Assembly (NCBI GenBank): GCA_006384855.1
Contig: VCJN01002666.1
Span: 1 to 64,000, forward strand
DNA: 64,000 nt
Reading direction: 5' to 3'
From: Tetraselmis striata
Taxonomy: Eukaryota > Chlorophyta > Chlorodendrophyceae > Chlorodendrales > Chlorodendraceae
Shown: one piece after another, positions 54,111-63,285 of the stretch
Layout of the letters: the number at the start of each line of letters is the position of its first letter
Position numbering within the stretch: the first letter of the stretch is position 1
Notes under the pieces: generated by a model
Told to the model about the DNA's origin: nothing
The model's input: the letters and a program-made list of their open reading frames with translations, nothing else
The model's database searches: none
Made by a program: the position numbers and the translations under genes

Positions 54111-54288
54111 TACGGGTGCCCGCGCGGCAGTACGGACAGTTTCTACAAGAACGTATACACGCACTGCCCGCTCAAGGCAAAATCAAGACGAATATTCAAC
54201 GGATACATTGCGATTTTTAATAACACTGTGCCGACACCGCTTTCTGGGAGCACAAATAGGTGTTCTTAGCGTCGCGCGGGCACCCGTA
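54111..54288. mobile_element. MITE-like element with 16-bp perfect terminal inverted repeats
   Basis: TACGGGTGCCCGCGCG at 54111-54126 is exactly inverted at 54273-54288, enclosing about 146 bp of AT-richer, non-coding sequence. The size and termini fit a miniature inverted-repeat transposable element. A clear target duplication is not visible, so a chance or regulatory palindrome is not excluded. Confidence 0.55.
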
Positions 54289-54648
54289 CGAGACTAGCCG
54301 GCATCTGACCGCACTTTGGTGATTGACCCAACATGCGCAATGCCCTAAAGCAGTGTCGCTGCGGCATCATGCCTGTAGCCCTTCCACAGCCGCGGGGACA
54401 ATTGCACCGGCATCAATGGCGCTGTTGTCAGGCTGAAAGGCTGTGCCATACAGGGCGCATTGCTGCTGCAGGTGTTCAGAATGCAGCAGGCGCCTCAACT
54501 GCTTGTGGGCGGTCCACTGCGTGTAGTCACCATTGTGTGCTGCTGACTCATCTCATACACACATACGCATGAATACGGAGCAGTTCACCAATTCTGAGGC
54601 TGGACAATGGGTAAATGGTGTCGCATGTGCAGATGGTATTCCCCATGT
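54289..54648. other. No gene recognised
   Basis: Short frames only, for example 54333-54572 plus. Confidence 0.5.
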
Positions 54649-54866
54649 AAACTTCGCCCCGGGTCATCAGCCGAAGCCGCCCCAGCACTTGCGCGTACCT
54701 CGGCTCCTACTGCAGCTGTAGGTTTGGCATAGCCCTTAGACCATTGCCTCATTTGAACCCCGAACAGCTAATGCATCAACCAGGTTAACCCGGGACACAT
54801 GACCAGTCGAGAATCGAACCCAAGACCTCTCATACAGGAGACCTCCGCTCTTCAGAGCGGACAGAC
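54649..54866 (-). repeat. tRNA-derived SINE, copy 3
   Basis: The minus-strand head GTCCGCTCTGAAGAGCGG is followed by a perfect B box GGTTCGATTC in TTGGGTTCGATTCTCG. The body ends in GGGGCGAAGTTT. Relative to copy 2 it lacks eight to nine bases between the A- and B-box regions. Confidence 0.75.
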
Positions 54867-55538
54867 AGCGAGGCCTGAATTCTCCATACGGGTTTGCTGT
54901 CAGCGAGATGGAGTCCATAATGAGGGGGCCAACGCCCAGGTAGGTCCAGATTGCACAACTACAACTACAGATCCAGGTGAGCCCAGAGTTGGTCAACGAA
55001 ACAACCTCATGCTCTCACAGAAAATCACGTACGATTGGGACGCGGGGCTACTGTCTCCAGCCGCATGACCTGGCTTGAGTTATTCCTGCACCATATATCA
55101 TGTTCGTCTTTGCGTCCCATCCCGTGAGATCACCCTGCCGGCGCGAATGATTGTGGTGGGGGTGGAGTGCCCAAGGAGCAGCGGCGCGTCTGGCTGCGGG
55201 GTGGCCGGGGATGTGGAAACAGTGCAAACTGGTGCCAAGTACTCGCACTGGTACGGCCACCGGGTCAGCCAGTGGTGTCAGGTTCAGCATACCGCTGATA
55301 ATGCTTCCGTGCTACCAGTCTACCCATATATAGCTCTGCAGTTGCTTACACTCGCGGCTCCCAAAGGCTACGCCGCCGTCCCCTTGAGGAAGCGGCATCG
55401 CTGTCCACGACAAATGAGGTGGTCAGCTGATGAATCGACGCTCTGTGCCCCGAGCCTGATAAATCCCCCATCTCCCCGAGGCTCAGGACGAGCGCCGGCG
55501 GCGATAGATCCCTCCGGCCGAATGGCGCCCCCGTGCGC
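54867..55538. other. Intergenic region downstream of the Cgr1-like gene
   Basis: A long plus-strand frame (55075-56124) runs through here but is the antisense shadow of the Cgr1-like exon in its second half. I see no supported gene in this part. Confidence 0.5.
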
Positions 55539-56551
55539 TCAGTTGGTGTCCCGCGTGACGAGCTTCTTCTTCATCTTCCTGTTCTTCATCATCCTCTTCA
55601 GGGTGGCCGGGTTGCGTATCACCTGCACCACCTCCGCCTTCTTCCGGTTCTCCGCCTTGCGCTTCTCCGCCTCCTTGCGCCTGTCCGCCATCGCCTTGCG
55701 CTTCTCCTTGAAGGCGCTCACCGCCGCGTCCTTGTTCTCGCGGTACCGCTTCGTCTCCGCCTTCTGCGCCATCTTTTTCTCCCAGCTCGTCTTCTTCGTG
55801 ATCTTCTCCATCTTTTGCCCAGGCTCCTTCCAGGTCCTCTTGGAGGTCTGGCAGGCGGGCAGTACGTGGGTCGTCAGCCACGCACTCCGAGCCTCCCCCC
55901 CCCTTGCCCCCCCTTTGCTTTCACATCCCGCCCCTTGCAATGCGGCGGGGCGTACCCGACCCACGCCAACCACATCGCGCGCCACCTCCGCCCTTGGCTT
56001 CTTGGGCGCCCTCTCTAGCTCCACGCTGTGGTCCATGACCTCGATGTCCTGCACAGAGTGGGGGGGGGGGGGGAGGGGGGTTGAGCATCATGGCCGCGCG
56101 TGTCTCAGCAAGCACCCCGCTTAGATAGCAGTACGGCTTATCCATCTATCCTTGCATCTTAAAGACTCGTGGAAAGGCAAGGCTCACTGAAATGTGCCGC
56201 CCACCTCTCATCTGGAAATTGCCTTCATGCTCAACTAAGACTTATCAGTCTTCCCTGTAGCCTATCCGTTCATTACATCTTCCCCCTTTGCCCCCAGCAG
56301 GACAGGGCTGGTAACAGCGGATGTATCACGCGCATTCCCATTTGGCATCCATTTATCATCATCACATCGCCATTCCGTCATCATTCTGCCCAAGGCCCCC
56401 GATATGCGGCCCAGTTAAAGCTTGGGTGCGTCGGTCCCACCACGGCACGCACCATGCCCGCCTCCTCGTCCTCGTCCTCATCCCTCGCGCGCTTCTTGTT
56501 GGCCACCTTGTAGCCGCGTGGCCCTGTTGCCGTGCCCCGCAAGTCCCATAT
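55539..56551 (-). CDS. Cgr1/CCDC86-like rRNA-processing protein (5' end unresolved)
   Basis: Three minus-strand exons join in phase 0: 56453-56551 (IWDLRGTATGPRGYKV then KKRARDEDEDEE), 56048 to about 55995 (DIEVMDHSVELERAPKKPRA; donor uncertain), and 55539-55847 (102 codons to the stop). The last exon is the diagnostic part: TWKEP, SWEKKMAQKAETKRYRENK, a long Lys/Arg/Glu helix, and EVVQVIRNPATLKRMMKNR before the end. This is the Cgr1/CCDC86 signature of nucleolar proteins needed for 60S pre-rRNA processing. The first exon with the start codon is not certain; an in-frame extension reaches ATGs near 56690-56750 but may be intronic. A C-run lies just before the acceptor at 56049. Confidence 0.8.
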
Positions 56552-56749
56552 CTGCGGAGCCGGGACGGCAGAGGCCGAGTCAGAGTGGAAGCAACAGCTG
56601 CACCCGGCCCATGCCGTTGTTGCTGCCGCTTTGCGAGCTCTCTTCGATGAGATGCCGGCAACCTTCGAACCGCCCCGCATCACGATGGTCATGCGGCATG
56701 GATGTAGCACGCAACCGGTTGCTGTGCCGGCACGTAGCCGGACCCCCAT

Positions 56750-57944
56750 GGATCACAATGAGAACACTCTTCTTCTTCCGAGCAAATAAAGTATACTTCT
56801 GCAAAGTCAGTTCAGCATGTCGACAAGGGGCGTATCCCAGCTGTATCTCATCACTTTGAAAGTTTCCACCGCGTGGCATAGAACGGAGGAGTTGGAGCGA
56901 TGTCTAGCGCCATGAGAGCGGCTGGCCGCCCTCGAAATCATGCACGCAGGCATGCTGTACGGAGGCAGCGGGGCAGTGGTGGCGTAGCGCAGGGGGATGG
57001 ACCGCACGACGATGGTACTCGTAGTTGCGGGGCGGCACGGCCGAGGAGGAGCCAAGGGGCCGGGGGTCAGGGGGTGGGGGGGGAAGCGTATATCGCTATC
57101 GATGCAGCGATTAGGTTTAGGTGGGTGTATTGTACTTAGGAAGTTGGTCATACATTTGAAATAATAGTTCAACAGACTGTGCGCGTAAGCGCCCCTCCCG
57201 CCGCTTGCATGGAAAACAATGTAGAAACGCGCCTGGGTGCCGTGAATGCAGGGCGATCCGGAGGGCTGGGTTGGGGAAGGGGGGGGAGGGGGAGGGCGGG
57301 GGCTGTGCGAGGCGAGTGAGCTATACGCGGGTGAGGCGGCCAGGGCTGCTGGGCGGGGCGGCTCCGCACCTTCTGCCCCTTCTCATACTGCGCGGGGATC
57401 CACGCGCCCGCGTCCTGCTGCATCGTCATCTCCCGCCGTCAGCACGTGGCCGGAGGCGAAGTATGCGAGCCTGCCTGCCCCCCGTACGCCTGGTGACAGG
57501 ACCGCGCGCTGGTTCGACGTCAAGGAGGGGCGGGCCCGGCGGTGAGGTGGCCTCAGTTCCAAGCGGGTGGCTCGCCGACCAACCGGGAGCGACACGAGAG
57601 CCCGCGGCGCTCGGCGTGCGATTGTGACTATCTCCGTCCGCCACCAACTCTGTGGCCTCTAAGGAAAGTAACTCCGTGGATTGGTATCCAGATGCTATGG
57701 GTTGCAATGCAGGTGGCGTTCTTCGAAGGGTTTGCGGCACTGCGATAGACATGCAGCTGCTTGTCGTGTGCAACAGTGGACGTGGTCGGCCGCCGTCGCG
57801 CCGGTGGCGGCGCGCTGTTTCGTCGCCGCCGACGAGACGGCAACGTCGGCATATCACGCACCTACGAATGTAGGCTTTTTCCGTAGTATATGTAGGCTTT
57901 TTCCTTCCCCAGTACTTTGCGTGCATTCTCTTGACGCTCTCCCT
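56750..57944. other. Region with possible unplaced exons
   Basis: A short minus-strand exon candidate (57369-57430, encoding MQQDAGAWIPAQYEKGQK before a GTGCGG donor) and an overlapping plus-strand one (about 57437-57541, TWPEAKYASLPAPRTPGD... before GTGAGG) are both plausible and mutually exclusive. Neither is recognised. From about 57860 a short repeated GTAGGCTTTTTCC precedes the LINE-A copy. Confidence 0.3.
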
Positions 57945-59420
57945 GCAACCAAAAACTATACCTACGAATATAGGTATTTGGGTGCGGTCATTAAGTCACA
58001 TTTCGGTATGCAATACACAGCAGACGACCGGGCTAAGAAGGGTAAGCGCGCCATCGAGGCGCTCGATTCGGTGTATTAGTCGGTGGACGTGACATAATTC
58101 CTATTAATGTGCGCGTGTCTGTCTTTAAAGCCTGTGTACAGCCGGTTTTAACTTACGGGTGTGAAGTATGGGGCATGGATAGAACTAGCGGCGGCGCGAA
58201 TAAATTACAAACCGTACTCAATCAGTGCTTTCGGTGCCTCATTGGGGTGGGTAAATACTCCCCTGGGGTGGCCACTGCACCGATGATGCGGGAGTTGGAT
58301 ATCGCGCCCATATATATATAGAGGCTACTGCCGCTGCGGCACGGGCTCGCTCGGGCGTTCCATAAAGCATCTGACTTGAATACATGTATAACCCATTTAG
58401 TAGATCAGCCAAGTCGGGCGCGCCCTAACACGTGGACGTCGGGGACTGTGTGGTGGTTAGATCGACTAGCTAGGGCGAGCATAGGGCTTGCTGATGAGGG
58501 GGCGCACCTTCCACTTGAGTGGAGGTCACTAGGCGCGCGCAATGCCGCTAAACTAGTAAAGGCATCGGTGTGTGCGCATTACGAATCGCCGGCATCGTTA
58601 GCACGCAATAAATCCTAGATAGGGTATATATGTCCATGCGTCTTATGCGTCAAACCCGTTGCCACAGTACGGTGTGGGTGTCCCCGCTTGGGTTGTGGCC
58701 GGGTTGCACATTATGATACAATTACGCACCCGAGTTTTTCTCACTGCCCGCCGATTGGCCCGGATTCATGCCATGCCTGAGCGGTTATTCCTGGAACACT
58801 GCCCAGCATGTAGCGGTGAATCTGAGACTATCGAACATATGTTGGTGGAGTGCCCGCGGTGGGCGGGCGGGGGTATCACCGTCATAATTTTGGGTTGTTA
58901 GTTCCGGAGTTCGGGGATTTTATTAGTGGTCAGGTTATTGCGTCAACACCTCAGGACTTAACTACCTTTATTTTGGGCGTGGTCCCCCCCTCCCTTCACG
59001 GCGCCCTGGATTTTACTGGGAATAGGAAATTTTTCCAGCTATGGAGTCGGGCCCTCCCTCACATTGCCTTCTTTTTTGCACGTGTATCGCACTCCCGAAA
59101 TGATTTGCTCCGCAGGTTGGAGCTTGCCCCAACTCGCTTTACCCGAATGGGCCGACGCCCAAACGGGTAGGGCGGACCTTTCGTGCGTGGTCAGTGCCGG
59201 GTATTTTCATGGCAGTGTTTTAGACGGTGATCTAACAATGTTGGAAATTCCGTCACTGGCCTCTAATTACTCTTGCACAATGCTTCGGCAATCTGTTTGA
59301 TGGCTGTAATGGAGCGTGGCCTACACAGGGCTTTCCGTAACTGGATTGCTGCCTTAACGGCCGTCGTAGAGACGCTGCAAGGGTTTCACTACCAGTCTTG
59401 TCCCGGGGGCGGGAAAAAAA
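57945..59420 (+). mobile_element. LINE-A copy 2, 5'-truncated
   Basis: Aligned with the minus-strand copy at 5095-3702: YRYLGAVIKSHFGMQ, VRVSVFKACVQPVLTYGCE, WGMDRTSGGANK, the CPACSGESETIEHMLVECP knuckle, and the same 3' end with CTTGCAGCGTCTC-type sequence, GGGGGCG and an A-tail (59414-59420). Endonuclease and most of RT are missing. Frames at 57681-58079, 58109-58321, 58376-58618, 58659-58901 and 58850-59170 are broken pieces of one C-terminal domain, so it is inactive. Confidence 0.9.
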
Positions 59421-59612
59421 TCACGCACCTACGGCGGCTCGGCGGCGCGAGTGCTGAAGTAAAGACGCGCGCGTTCACGCGCCACCCACTACCACTCGCT
59501 ACAGCACTGACCGTTTTCAGTCACCATGGATAGGTGTACGCAGCGAGTACAGGAAAATACAAAGATCGGGGTCTGAAAATCCTGCCCGTACCGCCGTTTC
59601 TCATCCCGTCTG

Positions 59613-59684
59613 TAAGGATACCGCGCAAAACGCACCAGGCACTGGGTACCCACATGGGGATTTGTGTGGTACATATCCTTACAC
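59613..59684. repeat. 72-bp direct repeat with inverted ends, left copy
   Basis: TAAGGATACCGCGCAAAACG... ...CATATCCTTA. Identical over all 72 bp to 59868-59939. The ends TAAGGATA and TATCCTTA are inverted copies of each other. A C-run follows directly. Confidence 0.95.
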
Positions 59685-59769
59685 TCCCCCCCCCCCCCCC
59701 CCATATATATATATAGGATGGAGGACCTCCTCCAGCAACGTTTCGGCTTGGATTCGGTGGCGATCCGCA

Positions 59770-59866
59770 TTGGCCGGGTCGTCCAACATTGCGGGATATC
59801 ATGTCATATTATATGTTTCTCCGCGGGATCGAACCTGGATCCAATGCGTGCGTAGAAGCACCAACT
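59770..59866 (-). repeat. tRNA-like promoter segment between the 72-bp repeats
   Basis: On the minus strand TAGTTGGTGCT is followed 20-odd bases later by GGTTCGATCCC, a perfect B-box match. The spacing is too short for an intact tRNA, so a tRNA-derived SINE or tRNA relic is more likely. It is unrelated in sequence to the SINE family at 53 and 54 kb. Confidence 0.4.
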
Positions 59867-59867
59867 A

Positions 59868-59939
59868 TAAGGATACCGCGCAAAACGCACCAGGCACTGG
59901 GTACCCACATGGGGATTTGTGTGGTACATATCCTTACAC
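59868..59939. repeat. 72-bp direct repeat, right copy
   Basis: Identical to 59613-59684; together the copies bracket a 183-bp segment. Confidence 0.95.
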
Positions 59940-59955
59940 CGTCCCACGTCTCGTA

Positions 59956-61333
59956 AGGAACTAGGAACTCCGGCACCAACACCCCCACCCCTGGTTTCTT
60001 CGACCCACAGCTCGGGTCCGTACTTGGCCGAGGCAGCTTCAACGCAACTTCTTCCGCCCGCCAGTATGACCACTTCCTCAACGATGCTCATGGGTCGGAC
60101 AGCTACGCCGCGGAGATGCGCGAGGCGTGGGGCCGCCTCCAAGCAGCTACTGCAGGCCATCTCGGCGACGCATATGCGCGCCAGATGGAGCGGGAGGTGG
60201 AGGCTGCCTCGGGCTCGCAAAAGAAGTTGACGGCATTTCTAGACCAGGCCAACAACTCTCGGCTTCGGAATGAGGTGTGCGCTCTCCCTGCCACATGTAG
60301 GGAACGGATCTTGTTCAACCAGCTCGACGCAGCGTCAGGCATGTGGACAGTGGCCATCCCCACCGCGCGGACAGTCATGACTCCGCATGAGCTGCGGGAG
60401 GTCGCTGCCGGGTACTTCCTTCTGCCTAGCCCGTGCTTGGCCCCGGTGGTTGGGAGCCATTTCATTCTGCCCTCGACGGAGCACAACCCCGTCACTGTTG
60501 ACCTATACGGCGACGCGCTCATGAACCTCCCGGCGCCTGGAGACGCTCACTGGCGTGTACAGCACGACGCTATCGCAGATGCCTTCCGCGATCACTGTGT
60601 TCACGACCTAGGTATCGCGGTACGGCGGGAGGTGGATGACTTGTTCTAGCAGGCAGTGCCTCTCGGCAACACCGTACCCAGAGATGAACTCAAGGACCTA
60701 GTGCCGGACGCAGAGCTCTCCCTTCCGGCGTTCAACGTCGTGACCGGGAGCTATGATCCCCGGAGCTTGAAGTCCACGCTGCTGGAGTTCAAGACTATGC
60801 GGTACGGGGTCAAGTACATTGCAGTGCCCCGGGCCACGGCTGTGGATCGGTTTGAGCGCTCCCTGTTGGGCGACATACAACGGGGGTTGGCTGCGCGGGA
60901 TGCGGCGTGGCACAACACGGAGACCGGACAGAAGGGTCCTCTACGAGACATCCTGGACATGTCGGGGTACACGGGCATGGTCTTCGGCACAGTGGGTGAG
61001 GTGAGCAAGGGGGTGCGCCGCACAGTGCGTGGTATCGCATGCTTGGCTGCGGATCGGGGTGCCCTCTCATCGCGGGGCACTCGGTGCACCACCCGGGCTC
61101 ACCAGGAGGCCTTGCTCGCAAGAGATTTCCTCGGGGTCCTGAGCTTGGTGGCCGCTCGAGAGCGGGCTCGCTGCCTCATCAGACGGCGCAGATTCGTCTG
61201 CCATCCCGTTGCTGAAGCTGCACAGCACGTCCGAGGATCACCCACACACACACGTGCACGCGTGGCCCGGACTCTGAACCGTGTGCGCATCACTCATCCA
61301 TCCCGCCTTATGCGGGATGCGGGCCGCTTTTAG
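59956..61333 (+). pseudogene. Retroelement C-terminal region with PD-(D/E)XK-like core (family D)
   Basis: One plus frame is open from 59956 to 61333 except for a single TAG at 60647-60649 (between DDLF and QAVP). The order matches the C-terminal part of many eukaryotic non-LTR proteins: a helical linker, WTVAIPTARTVMTPHELREV, a histidine segment (HWRVQHDAIADAF), VRREVDDLF, then VPDAEL and STLLEFKTM (a PD...ExK pattern), FGTVGEVSKGV and an Arg-rich end. The RT domain that should precede it is absent, so it is a 5'-truncated copy. In intact elements this nuclease-like fold is proposed to cut the target. Activity is not expected here. Confidence 0.65.
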
Positions 61334-61360
61334 GCGGCTTGCTGTGTTGATTTTCTAATT
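61311..61360. repeat. About 50-bp direct repeat, left copy
   Basis: TGCGGGATGCGGGCCGCTTT, then GGCTTG and GTGTTGAT, recurs at about 61675-61725 with a few changes. The segment between the copies (about 315 bp) is non-coding and AT-rich. Confidence 0.8.
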
Positions 61361-61674
61361 CTGGGGAACTGCCCACGTCTCGTACATGTACATGTACTCA
61401 TCTTGTACCAGCACGCTACCGATACCGATGAGAGTAGTCATTTATCTCCAGATAGTTGCTACATGTGACGGCGGTCTTCGTCGTCTGCTGATGATGGTGG
61501 CTGGCGATGAGGGTCATCGCCTTTCCATATCCGCTTGTTATAATTTATGCTCGTTATTCGTCTTATCATTGCTGCTTTATTGTTACTAATTAATTTAAAA
61601 GTTAAATAGTTATTACTAAGCGGCGCTTCGCGCCGGGGATTTGTGGAGGTGCCCCTACCTCTTGGGTTGAGCCT
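61361..61674. other. AT-rich spacer between 50-bp repeats
   Basis: No reading frame of note. It contains AATTAATTTAAAAGTTAAAT and the small palindrome GGCGCTTCGCGCC. Confidence 0.5.
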
Positions 61675-61725
61675 CGTGCGGGATGCGGGCCGCTTTCAGC
61701 CGGCTTGTAGTGTTGATCTTTACAA
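61675..61725. repeat. About 50-bp direct repeat, right copy
   Basis: See 61311-61360. It ends exactly where the family B 3' end begins. Confidence 0.8.
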
Positions 61726-61726
61726 T

Positions 61727-62700
61727 TACATGAGCTAGCAGCAGAAGGCGATATCAGGTAATCACCAAAAAAGGACAATCAGAAAGGTCCTCTACAGCGA
61801 CTGCGAGGTGGAAGCAGTAAATGAGAAGACGCAGAATGGGCACGTCGAGCCCACGCATCAGACTTGGCCATCTGCACACCGGCAGAGAGAATGCCGCCCA
61901 GGGTACCATGCACGCAAGCCGAGACCCGCGCGCTGCAACAGCCCCCGCCGTGTGCGCGACAGGTGACGGCGGAACTCGTCAGGTTGGCTGGCAACAAAGT
62001 TCCGAAATGCCGGAACGGATTGACCACGAAGGAAGCATGAGGTCGGGGCGGAAGGACCGCCAGGGAAGTTGCGCACATCCAACAGCACCGCGAAGATGTA
62101 GACCACCATGAAAGCGGACTTCCCGAGACGGCCGCGGTCCTCAACCACAAAAGGGTAGTACCGGTGAACACCCTGCACTGGGGCGGAAGACGCCCGGTCC
62201 GCTGCCAACTTACCATGCTCCGCCTCGGTCGCCGTGATTCCCGGGGTGCACCAGCAGGGGTCGTTGCTCCAAGTAAGGGTCGTGGAGGACACGCACGCGA
62301 AGTCGATCATGTAATCGCACGCCCCCCCCCCCCCCCCCCCCCCCCCCACCCCGCCAGCGTCAAGTACGACGGCCGCGAGAGGTCCGCTGGGCGCATCCCA
62401 CTCGTCTCAAGGGTCAAGTCGCCGGCTCCCGAACGGTCCCGGTCAAGCACCGCCCCCGCATCAATTGCCACAGATGCCCACATATTCTTCAAAGCGGTAT
62501 GCATGCGGTGCTTGTAGTTCGCTGCGGGGCATATGGGTAGATGATCCACGATGAAATCCGTAGCGCTCCGGTTCGAGCCATCCGAAGAGCGAAGCCATAA
62601 GGGATCAATACCACACGTGGGGCCAGGGCAGGTGACAAGCGCGGAACCTCCGCGCGGGCAAACGCCCAGCACCCGCGCACCGGCGGCCGAATAAGCAGCA
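61727..62700 (-). mobile_element. Family B retroelement C-terminal fragment (copy 2)
   Basis: Minus orientation, longer than the copy at 2902. From 62700 the frame to about 62350 has CPGPTC, DHLPICPAANYKHRMHTALK (a Cys/His segment) and RPADL; after a frame change at the G/C run (62318-62347), DYMIDFACVS, then HRYYPFVVEDRGRLGKSA. This is a Cys/His motif followed by a D...DxA nuclease-like core and the conserved tail. The RT is missing, and the frame break at the homopolymer could be a sequencing error. The 3' end is the same as in copies 1 and 3. Confidence 0.7.
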
Positions 62701-63285
62701 CCGGGAATCTTGATCTTTCAGGTATGCTTTTAGCGGTAGATTTGTTAATGAAAACTGTAAGAGCATTAATAATCCTTATTAATTTTTATAATCATAAATC
62801 AGTTAGTTGCTGCCTTATTGTTATGCTGCCTTATAAAAGTTAAATAAATAGTAATAGCGACCACGGGTAGCTGGCGTTGCCACTACAATAAGTAGTATGA
62901 AATACCTACATGGCAACATGGCTTGTTGCGCAGCACGCCGGCCTGCTGCGGCTGGTCTGCCGCGTCATCAAATCATCGCGTCGATCTGATCTAAACTAGT
63001 TTATGGGGTTTCCATCCTTGACCTAACCGCTTTTCAGCTACAAGTGCTGCGCAGTGGTACGGGAACTAGTAACTGTTGTTGCGCCCTTGTTGGGTGCAGC
63101 ACGAGTAGACATAAAAGCAGCCAGAACAGCTGAGCCTGCCATCTTCCAGTTTTCGCTGCGTTCCACGCAGCGATGTAAAAACTGTCTCGTAACCCGTTGC
63201 GAGCAAGGTCACCCCAGGTTGTTCAAGACCACACCCGGCTCGCCACCCGAGTGTGATATTCTCGTCCGTACGTCCGTGCGTTACT
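62701..63285. other. Upstream region of the terminal gag-like ORF
   Basis: AT-rich to about 62870, then mixed. It contains GACATAAAAGCAGCC (about 63109), a possible TATA-like element. An LTR or other element end may lie here, but I found no second copy in the window. Confidence 0.4.

Noticed and set aside
53395..54866. Functional tRNA genes at the SINE heads
   Set aside because: Arm spacing is wrong, one head lacks eight to nine bases, the B box of one is imperfect and both continue into a shared non-tRNA body.
55075..56124. 349-codon plus-strand ORF
   Set aside because: It is antisense to the Cgr1-like last exons, whose protein has clear family motifs and matching splice sites.
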